DNA of 64,000 bases from Rhodobacterales bacterium LSUCC0387. Lineage in GTDB: Bacteria > Pseudomonadota > Alphaproteobacteria > Rhodobacterales > Rhodobacteraceae. The position numbers and the translations under genes were made by a program. Where the stretch lies: assembly GCA_015689775.1 (NCBI GenBank), contig WVSR01000001.1, positions 869,501 through 933,500 on the forward strand. The letters run 5' to 3'. The notes beneath the pieces were generated by a model. The model was not told the DNA's origin. It did no database searches and saw nothing but the letters and a program-made list of their open reading frames with translations. Below, piece by piece: positions 43,512-51,608 of the stretch (the stretch's first letter is position 1; every line of letters begins with the position of its first letter).

Positions 43512-44755
43512 TTCGCATAGGCCTTAAGCGCGCGGGCAAGCTCGGGATGGGATTTGGCATAATCAGCGGCGGGGATGCCCGCCATCGCCGCTTGCCACGA
43601 TTGCCGCAATGCCGCGACACCTGCACGCGGCCCGTCTGGGTGGGCCATAATCCCACCTCCTGCTGCATAAATGCAATCTGCATGGCCGAGGTGGCGATAG
43701 GTTTCAGGGGGTTGCAGCGCGGATTGGCCCGATGAAAAGACGGGCATCGGGATGCAGGGTGCATCGCCAAAGAGTGGGGTGAGCAAAGATTTGGCCGAGG
43801 CGATGACGCTTGCGTCACTTTCGCTGAATTTGTTTTGGAGGCCGTTGACGTGCATATGATCTGCCCCCGCCAAGCGCCAGATTTTCGACCATGCTGCATA
43901 GTCCCATCCTAACAATTCGGCGCGGCTGAGGTATCCCCATCCGTTGCGATGAGCATGGAGGGGCAGGGCGCTATGCCGTGACAGGCCCAAGAAGCCCGCC
44001 ACGCCAACCGAATTGAGGCTGACCATCACGCAAGTTGCACCTTTTGAGAGGGCAAAATCATGTCGGGCACGCATCTCATTGACTTCGCCCGTTAGGTTGA
44101 AGGCATACATGACCTTTTTACCAGTGCGGTCGGCATGGGCGTTGATGACATCCATCACCGCGCTCACCCTCTCCTCGAAGGGGCAGGCAGGGCCATTGGC
44201 CTGCAATTCATCATCCTTGATGAAATCAATGTCCGCTTCGGCAAGTGTGCCGACCAATTTGGCAGTTTCCTGCGCGTCAAGCCCGACAGAGGGTTTAATA
44301 ATCGTGCCAATCAGAGGGCCATCCGCAACCCCTGCCAATTTGCGGGTGCCGCTGATCCCAAATTTTGGGCCAGAATAGGCATCCGCAAATGCGCGCGGCA
44401 GGCGGATATCCAGCAAACGTAGCCCTGAGAATTGCGCCAATTCGAAAAGATTGCCCGCGACCGTAGCCATGAGGTTAGGTAAATCAGGGCCGATATTATC
44501 CAAGGGCCAACTGAGTGTGACCTTGGCGCGCTGATAGCGCGTGCCCTGCTGCCCGCCTTTCAAGCTTGGGCTGTCGGTAGCATCAAGCGGAGTTAGGGCT
44601 ACCACTTGGGCCCCTGCGCGGGCCTGTAGTTCTGGCGTTTCGCCCGGCACTTTTACAAAGGTGCCCGCGCTTTGCTCGCCCGCCATCACGGCGGCGGCGC
44701 GGGCAGGGTCAATCGGGGTTTCGATCAGGTAATCTGCTTCAATTCTGTCGCTCAT
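43508..44755 (-). CDS. oiaX: RuBisCO-like protein, probable 3-oxo-isoapionate-4-phosphate transcarboxylase/hydrolase
   Basis: A 415-residue form IV RuBisCO-like protein. It retains IIKPS (K154), the metal-binding FIKDDE (K180 for carbamylation, D182, E183) and HAHRNGWG, but loop 6 reads VNGLQNKFSE rather than the GKLEG of true RuBisCO. In the apionate pathway this class converts 3-oxo-isoapionate 4-phosphate to 3-phosphoglycerate and glycolate; a related branch decarboxylates instead, and the two cannot be told apart here. It does not fix CO2: no Form I-III motifs or small subunit. Overlaps the regulator gene by ATGA. Confidence 0.85.
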   Translation of the reverse strand: MSDRIEADYLIETPIDPARAAAVMAGEQSAGTFVKVPGETPELQARAGAQVVALTPLDATDSPSLKGGQQGTRYQRAKVTLSWPLDNIGPDLPNLMATVAGNLFELAQFSGLRLLDIRLPRAFADAYSGPKFGISGTRKLAGVADGPLIGTIIKPSVGLDAQETAKLVGTLAEADIDFIKDDELQANGPACPFEERVSAVMDVINAHADRTGKKVMYAFNLTGEVNEMRARHDFALSKGATCVMVSLNSVGVAGFLGLSRHSALPLHAHRNGWGYLSRAELLGWDYAAWSKIWRLAGADHMHVNGLQNKFSESDASVIASAKSLLTPLFGDAPCIPMPVFSSGQSALQPPETYRHLGHADCIYAAGGGIMAHPDGPRAGVAALRQSWQAAMAGIPAADYAKSHPELARALKAYAK

Positions 44756-45468
44756 TGCGCGTGATCCTGATGATATAGGGCGTTGGCGCGCTCCAAATGC
44801 TCGCGCATGGCACGGGCGGCGGCATTGGTATCTTTGCGGGCAATTCCATCCAAAATGGCGCGATGCTCGGTCAAGGTCAGTGGCTCTAGGCCCAATTTGT
44901 GAACCTGTTCTTTATGAAAGGCGCTCATCCAAGAGAAAACACCATGGGTCAGGGTTTCAAAGATCGGATTGCCCGAGATGGCAGAGATGCGGCGGTGAAA
45001 CTGCCCGTCTATCTGGGTAAAAAGCGGCACATCGCGCTTGGCTGCGGCTTGGGCGCGCAAAAGCTGTTCTAAATCGTTCAAGTCATCTGCGCTGCGGCGT
45101 TCTGCGGCAATGCGCACCATTTCCACTTCAAGGGCCACACGCGCCTCTTTGAGATGTTCGAGAGAAGAGTGCGAATGCGTCAGAATATGGCGCATGGAAA
45201 TGCCCAATTGATCAATAACCCCATCCAAGGATGGGGTTGCCACGCGCGGCTTGCCGCCGTGGCGGATATCAATCACGCCTTTATGCTGAAGGCTTTGCAT
45301 GGCTTCGCGAATGGCAGGGCGGCCAATGCCATAGCGCGCCATCAAGGCGCGCTCGCTTGGCAAAGCATCACCTGGTTTGAGGTCATCGGCGCGGATCAGG
45401 GCCAAAAGGCGATCTTCGACTTCGTCTGACAGTTTTTTGGGCCGTATGATCTGGTCGCGGTCGGACAT
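44752..45468 (-). CDS. GntR-family (FadR/FCD) regulator of the tetronate-apionate operon
   Basis: About 238 residues: winged helix with LPSERALMARYGIGRPAIREAMQSLQHKGVI and FCD effector domain with FTQIDGQFHRRISAISGN. The start used (MSDRDQIIRPKK) lies just downstream of the split operator at 45483-45503; longer frames with upstream ATGs would cover the operator and are less likely. Its location inside the operon, between otnI and oiaX, means it probably controls both the tetronate and apionate halves and itself. Confidence 0.87.
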   Translation of the reverse strand: MSDRDQIIRPKKLSDEVEDRLLALIRADDLKPGDALPSERALMARYGIGRPAIREAMQSLQHKGVIDIRHGGKPRVATPSLDGVIDQLGISMRHILTHSHSSLEHLKEARVALEVEMVRIAAERRSADDLNDLEQLLRAQAAAKRDVPLFTQIDGQFHRRISAISGNPIFETLTHGVFSWMSAFHKEQVHKLGLEPLTLTEHRAILDGIARKDTNAAARAMREHLERANALYHQDHAQ

Positions 45469-45482
45469 GGGCTGCCATGATT

Positions 45483-45503
45483 CTGGTATACTGGTCATAC
45501 CAG
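45483..45503. promoter_or_regulatory. Split GntR-type operator CTGGTAT-7 nt-ATACCAG
   Basis: Perfect 7-bp inverted repeat around ACTGGTC, placed in the 81-base gap before the GntR gene. It is a spaced form of the TGGTATACCA motif and suggests an internal promoter for gntR-oiaX-oiaK-apnO. Confidence 0.65.
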
Positions 45504-45549
45504 TTTGGCATAGAAAAAGACCCTCCGCAATCCCAAACACGCGCGGGGA

Positions 45550-46311
45550 TCAGCGAAACTGTGCCATCCAGTCTAAGGTCAGGTCTGTCTCGATTTTCGG
45601 CTTATATTCTGCACCTATCGGACGGGCCCAACCAAGGCTGTCGATATGAGAGAAGATATGCCCATAATTCACCTCACCATGATCAGGGGTGCCACGATCA
45701 GGCACAGAGGCAAATTGAATATGCCCGATCACAGGCAACAGGCGGCTGAGGCGGTTGGTCAAATCCCCCTCCATCAACTGAACATGATAGCAATCAAACA
45801 TCAGCCGCAAATTTGGGGCTTTGACCTCTTCTATGATGGCGAGCGCTTGTGCGGTTGTCGAAAAGAAATAGCCCTTTGCATCATAGTGATTGAGGGGCTC
45901 AATCAATATTGTGATGCCATTTTCGGCGGCCTGTGTGGTCGCGTAGCGCAGATTGGCTACAAAGGTTTTATGGGCGCTTTCGCCACTGGCGAACCCTGCC
46001 ATTACATGCACAGCGCCTGCGCCGATGATGTGGGCATAGTCGAGCGCTTGATCAATCGCGGCGCGCGCCTCTGCCTCGCGGTTGGGCAAAGCGGCCAATC
46101 CGTTTTCGCCAGCTGCAACATCGCCTCGGCTTGTGTTGAGCCCAAGCATCTCAAGACCCGTTTCATCTAAGGCGGCCTTCACATCATGCGGGTCATGGGC
46201 ATAGGGCCAATGACATTCGACCGCATCAAACCCTGCCGCTTTTGCTGCGCGGATAGCATCAGGCAGGGGGCGGTCAGCCCATAGAAACCCTAGATTTGCA
46301 GAAAAACGCAT
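45550..46311 (-). CDS. otnI: 2-oxo-tetronate isomerase (hydroxypyruvate isomerase family)
   Basis: Interconverts 2-oxo-tetronate and 3-oxo-tetronate. The 253 residues form a xylose-isomerase-like TIM barrel with metal ligands in LIEPLNHYD (Glu), FDCYHVQ (Asp, His), HIQFASVPDRGTPDHGEVNY and GAEYKPK (Glu). The ATG overlaps the otnC stop as TGATG; the GTG three codons earlier is a less likely start. OiaC, the apionate decarboxylase of another variant, has a related fold, but the OtnC and OtnK neighbours favour OtnI. Confidence 0.87.
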   Translation of the reverse strand: MRFSANLGFLWADRPLPDAIRAAKAAGFDAVECHWPYAHDPHDVKAALDETGLEMLGLNTSRGDVAAGENGLAALPNREAEARAAIDQALDYAHIIGAGAVHVMAGFASGESAHKTFVANLRYATTQAAENGITILIEPLNHYDAKGYFFSTTAQALAIIEEVKAPNLRLMFDCYHVQLMEGDLTNRLSRLLPVIGHIQFASVPDRGTPDHGEVNYGHIFSHIDSLGWARPIGAEYKPKIETDLTLDWMAQFR

Positions 46312-46958
46312 CACTCCCACTCCACCTCAAATTTACGCACGACATCGCGCACCTGTGCATGCGTCAACGCGCGGGCATCAAAGCCACGCATCATGATCGC
46401 AAGCTTAGCTGTTTCCTCCAGCTCCTCAATTGCGTTGCAGGTGGCCTCGACATCTTTGCCTGCAACCACTGGGCCGTGATTGGCTAGCAAAACGGCGCTG
46501 CGTTTGCCCCCTAGACTGCGCAGGGCTTCGCCCATTGCGGCATCGCCTGGCATGAAGAACGGCAAAAGTTGCACCTTGCCCAGTTTCATGATTGCGTAAG
46601 GGGTCAGCGGCGGCAGCACATTGTCGGGGTCAATTTCAGGCATCATTGACCACGCCACAGAATGGCAAGAGTGTAAATGAACCACCGCGCCTGCCGATTT
46701 TCGTGTCTCGTAAAAGGCACTGTGAAGCGGCATTTCCTTGGTTGGTTTCAGGCCCGCGATATGTTGGCCCGCTGCATCGAAGCGGGACAACTCGGCGGGA
46801 TCAAGCCGCCCGAAGGAACTGCCTGTGGGTGAAACCAAAAGCCCCCCATCTTCGGTGCGGGCGGAGATATTGCCTGTTGATCCCCCCGTCAGGCCACGAT
46901 CGAACATCGATTTCGCCAAGAGGCAAATCTGCTCGCGCAGTTTGGATTCACAACTCAT
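46311..46958 (-). CDS. otnC: 3-oxo-tetronate 4-phosphate decarboxylase (class II aldolase family)
   Basis: Decarboxylates 3-oxo-tetronate 4-phosphate to dihydroxyacetone phosphate. The 215 residues have the class II aldolase/adducin fold: GLTGGSTGNISAR, SPTGSSFG, the zinc ligands in VVHLHSCHS and the distal His in LLANHGPVVAG, with a Glu in PTKEMPLH as acid/base. It overlaps otnK (ATGA) and otnI (TGATG), so the three steps are made in a coupled way. Confidence 0.9.
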   Translation of the reverse strand: MSCESKLREQICLLAKSMFDRGLTGGSTGNISARTEDGGLLVSPTGSSFGRLDPAELSRFDAAGQHIAGLKPTKEMPLHSAFYETRKSAGAVVHLHSCHSVAWSMMPEIDPDNVLPPLTPYAIMKLGKVQLLPFFMPGDAAMGEALRSLGGKRSAVLLANHGPVVAGKDVEATCNAIEELEETAKLAIMMRGFDARALTHAQVRDVVRKFEVEWE

Positions 46959-48226
46959 GCGTTCTCCAATTTTGCGAAAGCATCGCTGAAAAAGCTTTCT
47001 GCGCCAAAATTGCCAGATTTAAGGGTGAGGGCGATATCCTGGCCCTCTGATGTGCAAAAGCACCATGGCACGCCTGCGGCAATTTCGGGCCCGATATCCA
47101 ACCTGTCGACCCGCAGGGCCTTTGTGACCGCGCCTGAGGTTTCCCCGCCCGCGACCACAATCCGCCGCGCGCCCCTATCGCGCGCGGCAGTGGCTAAATC
47201 TGCAAGTGCCGCCTCAACGATTGCGCCCGCCTCAGCTTTACCCAATTGGTCTTGTGCGGCTCGCACCGCTTCGGGTGTTGCGGTCGCATAGATGATAGGA
47301 CGCGCTGCGAGATCTTGCGCTACAAGCCAATCCATGGCGGGCTGCAGGCCCTGTGTCTTCAGGCTCAAGGGGTCAAGCTGGAAACTGGGCTTTCCTTGGG
47401 CTTGATACCGCGCAACCTGTGCATTTGTCATGGCAGAGCAACTGCCAGATAAAACGACCCCTTCGGGCGCGATGTCGCTGGGTGTGGTTTCTTTCCTATG
47501 CGCGGCCAATAGGCCGCGCGTGGCATAAATCTGGGGGATCGGCATCGCAATCGCAGAGCCGCCCGTCAAAAACCGCATATCGGCGCAGGCCTCGGTGATC
47601 CGCGCAAGATCGGCGTTTTCCACCGCATCGACCACGATATGCGCCACATTTTGCTGGGCCAAGTCTGCACACGCCTTTTCAATAGCAGCGGCCCCTGCGG
47701 CGACAGTCAGGCGGTCAATCAGCCCAACTTTTCCACGCACCTGCGGCTGCAAAAGCCGCATCAGATTGCTGTCGCGCATTGGCGTCAGGGGGTGATCTTT
47801 CATCGGGCTTTCTGACAAGGGCAATTGGCCTACAAACAAATTGCCCATGAAAATGGCGCGGCCGTTTTCGGGAAAGGCAGGGCAATAGATCGTCTGCGCG
47901 ACATCCAGATCGGCCATAATTGCCTCAGCCACTGGCCCGATATTGCCCTCTGGGGTCGAGTCGAAGGTTGAGCAGTATTTCCAAAAATATTGCTGTGCCC
48001 CCGCGCGTGTCAGCCATGCTAGGGCCGCGCGCGCCTCTGCAACCGCATCTGCTACGGGCTCGGTGCGGATTTTTAGGGCGATGACCTCAAAGGGGCTTGT
48101 GGCCTGTGGTGGTTCATCAGGAACGCCAATCCGCAAGGAAACTGGGTATCCGCTGCGCGCCAAGAGCCCTGCAAGATCCGTGGCGCCGGTGAAATCATCG
48201 GCAATTGCACCAAAAAGCGTGGTCAT
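46955..48226 (-). CDS. otnK: 3-oxo-tetronate 4-kinase (DUF1537)
   Basis: Phosphorylates 3-oxo-tetronate at position 4. The 423 residues show AIADDFTGATDLAGLLARSG, FWKYCSTFDSTPEGNIGPV, the SGSCSAMTNAQVARY nucleotide motif and VVAGGETSGAVTKAL. It is a typical OtnK, distinct from the longer OiaK paralogue. Five bases separate it from ltnD. Confidence 0.9.
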   Translation of the reverse strand: MTTLFGAIADDFTGATDLAGLLARSGYPVSLRIGVPDEPPQATSPFEVIALKIRTEPVADAVAEARAALAWLTRAGAQQYFWKYCSTFDSTPEGNIGPVAEAIMADLDVAQTIYCPAFPENGRAIFMGNLFVGQLPLSESPMKDHPLTPMRDSNLMRLLQPQVRGKVGLIDRLTVAAGAAAIEKACADLAQQNVAHIVVDAVENADLARITEACADMRFLTGGSAIAMPIPQIYATRGLLAAHRKETTPSDIAPEGVVLSGSCSAMTNAQVARYQAQGKPSFQLDPLSLKTQGLQPAMDWLVAQDLAARPIIYATATPEAVRAAQDQLGKAEAGAIVEAALADLATAARDRGARRIVVAGGETSGAVTKALRVDRLDIGPEIAAGVPWCFCTSEGQDIALTLKSGNFGAESFFSDAFAKLENA

Positions 48227-48230
48227 TGTG

Positions 48231-49124
48231 TTATTGTCCCTTGGGCAGGGTCAGGCCTGCGGCCTTGGCGTAGAGTTTGGCAAGGGCTGCATCATCTTCT
48301 GCCCCAAGACCCTGCGCTGCTGCCTCCTTGAATAACGCAAGTGCGGCCTCAGTGATCGGGGCGGCAAAGCCCGAATTTTGTGCAATATCCATCACAATTC
48401 CCAAATCCTTGGGCCAGATATTGATGGTGCTGCGTGGGGTGTAATCACCCTCGATGATGTGGGGGGCACGGTTCTCCAACATCCAACTGGTGCCTGCGCT
48501 TTGCGACACTACTTCTAAAAACCGCTCAGGAGAGATGCCTTGCGCCAGCGCAAAGGTGATCGCCTCGGCCATTGAAGCGATGTGAATACCTGCCAACATT
48601 TGGTTGGTGGCCTTCATCGCGGATCCTGCTCCCGCTCGGTCGCCCATTTCAAAGACCTTCGCAGAGATGGCATCGAGCGCGGGCTTTGCGGCCTCAAAGG
48701 CCGCTTTGCGCCCCGATGCCATGATAGTCAACTCACCCGAGGCGGCCTTAATCGCCCCGCCAGAAATCGGCGCATCCAGATAAAGCAGGCCTGCGCTTTC
48801 TGCGCGCGCTTCCATTTTGGCGGCGAAAGCAGGGGGGATCGTGGCGCAAGAAAGGATCACTGTATTTTGTTGAAGCGCCGCCGTCACGCTCTCAGCCCCG
48901 AAAAGGACGGCTTCGGTTTGCGCCGCGTTTAGCACGACCACCACCAAAGCGTCCAAAGCCTCGGCATGATCTATCAGCGCGCCTGATTGCGCGCCCTCCG
49001 CCACAAGCCGCGCGACCGCATTGGGGTTGATATCATGGCCCCAAACCTGATGGCCTGCCTTGATCAGATTGCGTGCCATGCCATAGCCCATAGACCCCAA
49101 TCCGATAATCCCGATCTTTTGCAT
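48231..49124 (-). CDS. ltnD: L-threonate dehydrogenase
   Basis: Oxidises L-threonate to 2-oxo-tetronate with NAD. A 297-residue HIBADH-family protein: GIIGLGSMGYGMA, the substrate loop DAPISGGAIKAASG in its usual form, and catalytic Lys in GSAMKATNQMLAG. It is first in the minus-strand series ltnD-otnK-otnC-otnI, as in other threonate clusters. A perfect TGGTATACCA operator lies about 100 bases upstream. L-threonate derives from ascorbate breakdown, so plant or algal ascorbate is a likely source. Confidence 0.88.
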   Translation of the reverse strand: MQKIGIIGLGSMGYGMARNLIKAGHQVWGHDINPNAVARLVAEGAQSGALIDHAEALDALVVVVLNAAQTEAVLFGAESVTAALQQNTVILSCATIPPAFAAKMEARAESAGLLYLDAPISGGAIKAASGELTIMASGRKAAFEAAKPALDAISAKVFEMGDRAGAGSAMKATNQMLAGIHIASMAEAITFALAQGISPERFLEVVSQSAGTSWMLENRAPHIIEGDYTPRSTINIWPKDLGIVMDIAQNSGFAAPITEAALALFKEAAAQGLGAEDDAALAKLYAKAAGLTLPKGQ

Positions 49125-49224
49125 ATCTCGGCCCCTTTGCCTAAGTTGTGAGATGCAATCCTTTGCGCGTCACGCTTTAGGTTGCTGCCCTCTTCACATA
49201 GCTCTATGCCTTGGGTATCACAAG

Positions 49225-49238
49225 TTTGGTATACCAAA
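49225..49238. promoter_or_regulatory. GntR-type operator TTTGGTATACCAAA
   Basis: Perfect 14-bp palindrome between the divergent ltnD operon and the aminotransferase gene. One bound repressor could control both. Confidence 0.8.
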
Positions 49239-49279
49239 AAGAGTGGCCATTTTGGCCGCGCATCATAGAGGGAGCGCGC

Positions 49280-50449
49280 ATGTCTGACTTGAAATTCGCC
49301 CAAAGCCTGTCTCGCTTGGGCACGGAATCTGCCTTTGTCGTATTGGCCCGCGCGCAAGCCTTGGCCGCCGAGGGGCGCGACATCATCAATCTGGGCATCG
49401 GTCAGCCCGACTTTCGGACGCCTGAGCATATCGTTGAGGCGGGCATCAAAGCGCTGCGTGATGGTCATCATGGCTATACGCCCGCCAATGGCCTGCCCGC
49501 ACTGCGCGAGGCGGTGGCCGCCGATTTGCATGGCCGCCATGGTGTGGAGGTGAACCCTGATTGTGTGGTCGCTGTCCCCGGGGGTAAACCGACGATGTTC
49601 TTTGCGGTGATGATGTTCGGCGAGCCTGGCGCCGAGATCATGTATCCCAATCCTGGATTTCCGATTTACGAATCTGTCATTCGCTATTCGGGTGCCACCC
49701 CTGTGCCGATTGCGCTGCGCGAGGAAAACGGGTTTTCCTTTTCGGCTGAGGAGGTCTTGGCTCAGATCACGCCCAAGACGCGGTTGATCATCATCAACTC
49801 GCCCGCCAACCCAACAGGCGGTGTGACCCCGAAGGAAGAGATCGACAAGCTTGTCGCGGGTCTTTTGGATCATCCCCATGTGGCGCTGATGTCGGATGAG
49901 ATTTACTCCAACATGCTTTACGGCGGGCGCGAGCATGTCTCGCTTCTGCAATATCCAGAAATTCGGGATCGATTGATTATGCTAGATGGGTGGTCAAAGA
50001 CCTATGCGATGACAGGGTGGCGTTTGGGTTATGCCGTTTGGCCTGAGGCCTGCGTGCCGCATGTGACCCGTCTGTGCATCAATGACCATTCCTGTGTGAA
50101 TGCCGCCGCGCAATTTGCAGGGATTGCGGCGCTCAATGGCCCGCAAGATACCGTGCGCGAGATGGTCGCCCAATTCGATGCGCGTAGACAAGTGATTGTT
50201 GAGGGATTGAACAACCTCAAAGGCGTGACCTGCACTGATGCGGCGGGTGCGTTTTATGCTTTCCCGAATATCTCGGGCACAGGCATGACTGCCGTGGAGG
50301 CACAGAACCTGTTCCTGAACGAGGCGGGCGTGGCCACAGTGGCGGGCACAAGCTTTGGCGTGATGGGCGAGGGCTATGTGCGCTTTTCGTACGCCAATTC
50401 CACCGATAATATCCTCGAGGCGCTTGATCGCATTACGAAGGTGCTGTGA
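49280..50449 (+). CDS. Class I/II PLP-dependent aminotransferase
   Basis: A 389-residue fold-type I aminotransferase: LGIGQPDF near residue 40, SPANPTGG (N177), SDEIYSNMLY (D206, Y209), and the PLP lysine K240 in DGWSKTYAMTGWRLGY. Aspartate, aromatic or branched amino acids are possible substrates. The ATG follows AGAGGGAG; upstream in-frame codons would cover the operator. It is divergent from ltnD over a shared operator, which is unexpected for an amino-acid enzyme. A role in transaminating glyoxylate or pyruvate derived from the sugar acids is conceivable. Confidence 0.88.
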   Translation: MSDLKFAQSLSRLGTESAFVVLARAQALAAEGRDIINLGIGQPDFRTPEHIVEAGIKALRDGHHGYTPANGLPALREAVAADLHGRHGVEVNPDCVVAVPGGKPTMFFAVMMFGEPGAEIMYPNPGFPIYESVIRYSGATPVPIALREENGFSFSAEEVLAQITPKTRLIIINSPANPTGGVTPKEEIDKLVAGLLDHPHVALMSDEIYSNMLYGGREHVSLLQYPEIRDRLIMLDGWSKTYAMTGWRLGYAVWPEACVPHVTRLCINDHSCVNAAAQFAGIAALNGPQDTVREMVAQFDARRQVIVEGLNNLKGVTCTDAAGAFYAFPNISGTGMTAVEAQNLFLNEAGVATVAGTSFGVMGEGYVRFSYANSTDNILEALDRITKVL

Positions 50450-50455
50450 TGCAGT

Positions 50456-50491
50456 GGCGCGCGAATGTGACCCTTCGCGCGCCGCTTTTTT
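50456..50491 (+). terminator. Intrinsic terminator of the aminotransferase gene
   Basis: Perfect 10-bp stem GGCGCGCGAA / TTCGCGCGCC with an 8-nt loop, followed by GC and six T. Confidence 0.88.
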
Positions 50492-50642
50492 AAGCTTCCC
50501 GCGCTGCGGCACAATGCGCGCCGCTGGTCGCTTGGCCCGAACCCAGTGCCAGAATGGCAGGCGCGCGGAATGGATCGAGCGGTGCGCTGTGGCTAAGATC
50601 AAAGGCCAAGACTGCCACGATCACCACGAATAGTGCGAACAA
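50490..50642 (-). CDS. Putative small membrane-anchored protein
   Basis: About 50 residues. A hydrophobic start (FALFVVIVAVLAFDLS) is followed by LDPFRAPAILALGSGQ and a C-terminal Cys. The pattern of one helix then FRAPAILALGSG is one I recall from short hypothetical proteins of Rhodobacteraceae. The start is uncertain: TTG is the only candidate downstream of the tRNA-Cys gene, and its ribosome site is weak. It converges with the aminotransferase terminator. Function unknown. Confidence 0.4.
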   Translation of the reverse strand: MFALFVVIVAVLAFDLSHSAPLDPFRAPAILALGSGQATSGAHCAAAREA

Positions 50643-50695
50643 TCTACCCGTTTGAGGCGATTTGTGTGCGGGGATGTCAGAACAAGGGGGGGAAG

Positions 50696-50769
50696 TGGAG
50701 GCGAGTACCGGAATCGAACCGGTGTACACGGATTTGCAATCCGCTGCGTCACCACTCCGCCAACTCGCC
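50696..50769 (-). tRNA. tRNA-Cys(GCA)
   Basis: 74 bases with acceptor stem GGCGAGT / ACTCGCC, discriminator T and an encoded CCA. The anticodon loop is TTGCAAA with anticodon GCA, and the T-arm CCGGTTCGATTCCGG is intact. Confidence 0.95.
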
Positions 50770-50865
50770 TTCGGGGTATCTGTGGTGGCTATTATGCGGT
50801 GCTACTGCAAGGTTTGCGCCTGCGCAAGTAGTAAGACGGCAAAACGCTTGGAAGAAAGGGTTGGG

Positions 50866-51579
50866 TTAGCTTGAAAACATTCCCTTGCGTTTTGGCTTTT
50901 CTACCGCGGCGGCCTCACGGATCACGATTTTGATGCGGGGTCCCATTTGAGTCGTGGCTGGATTCACGCGGCATAGGCTGAGGTCAAGGATCTCAAGCCG
51001 TTGAAGCCGCGAAATTGGGGTGATGTCATAAACTTCAGTGTCACGCAGGATCAACTCCCGCAGATCTTTGCACAGGCTCAGCGGGCTAATATCCGCAACG
51101 CGGCTATGAGATACATCCAGATAGCGCAGCTCCGTCAATTCGCTCAAAGCTGTGATTTCCGATATAAATGTCCCCCCAAGCTGCAAATGGGTCAGGCTGC
51201 GCATGCCCGCTAAGGGGCTGAGATCACTGATTGGCGTAGCCCAAGCGGAGACGCGTTCAAGATTGGACAGACCGCGCAAAGGCTGCAAGCTAGTGACACG
51301 CGTGTTCGAAAGGTTTAGGCTGCGCAAATTGAAGCATTTGGCCATGCTTGAGGGCAATTCCACCAAATTTTTAAGCCCAGAGAGATCAAGCGATTGACCA
51401 TCACTCATCAAACAATCCGCGATCATGCCTTGGCAAATTGAGTAATCGGCCACGCATTCGGGTAAGTTGCGCAAATATTCGGTCGATGGCGCTTCAACAT
51501 CCATGCTGCGGGCAAGTTTCATCTGTGACGCATTGGACACAAAGACCAGTTCATTGGCGTTTTCATGCTCTGCGCTCAT
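50866..51579 (-). CDS. Leucine-rich-repeat protein
   Basis: About 237 residues. After about 55 residues of unknown type come six or so 22-residue leucine-rich repeats of the internalin-like type (for example NLRSLNLSNTRVTSLQPLRG, ELRYLDVSHSRVADISPLSL, DLRELILRDTEVYDITPISR). A basic tail ends the protein. No signal peptide, so it is cytoplasmic and probably binds another protein. It is third in a minus-strand series after a MreB-like and a bactofilin gene, so a partner in a cytoskeletal structure is a reasonable idea. The ATG used is 11 codons into a frame that would otherwise overlap the bactofilin stop. Confidence 0.82.
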   Translation of the reverse strand: MSAEHENANELVFVSNASQMKLARSMDVEAPSTEYLRNLPECVADYSICQGMIADCLMSDGQSLDLSGLKNLVELPSSMAKCFNLRSLNLSNTRVTSLQPLRGLSNLERVSAWATPISDLSPLAGMRSLTHLQLGGTFISEITALSELTELRYLDVSHSRVADISPLSLCKDLRELILRDTEVYDITPISRLQRLEILDLSLCRVNPATTQMGPRIKIVIREAAAVEKPKRKGMFSS

Positions 51580-51608
51580 GGTGCTTTGCCTATTGATTAC
51601 TGCGCGGT

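Noticed and set aside
43508-44755. True carbon-fixing RuBisCO
   Set aside because: Loop 6 lacks the GKLEG motif, there is no small subunit or phosphoribulokinase nearby, and the neighbours are the apionate kinase and oxidoisomerase genes.
45469-45540. Longer N-terminus of the GntR regulator
   Set aside because: The upstream in-frame codons cover the inverted-repeat operator and the residues do not resemble the start of FadR-type proteins.
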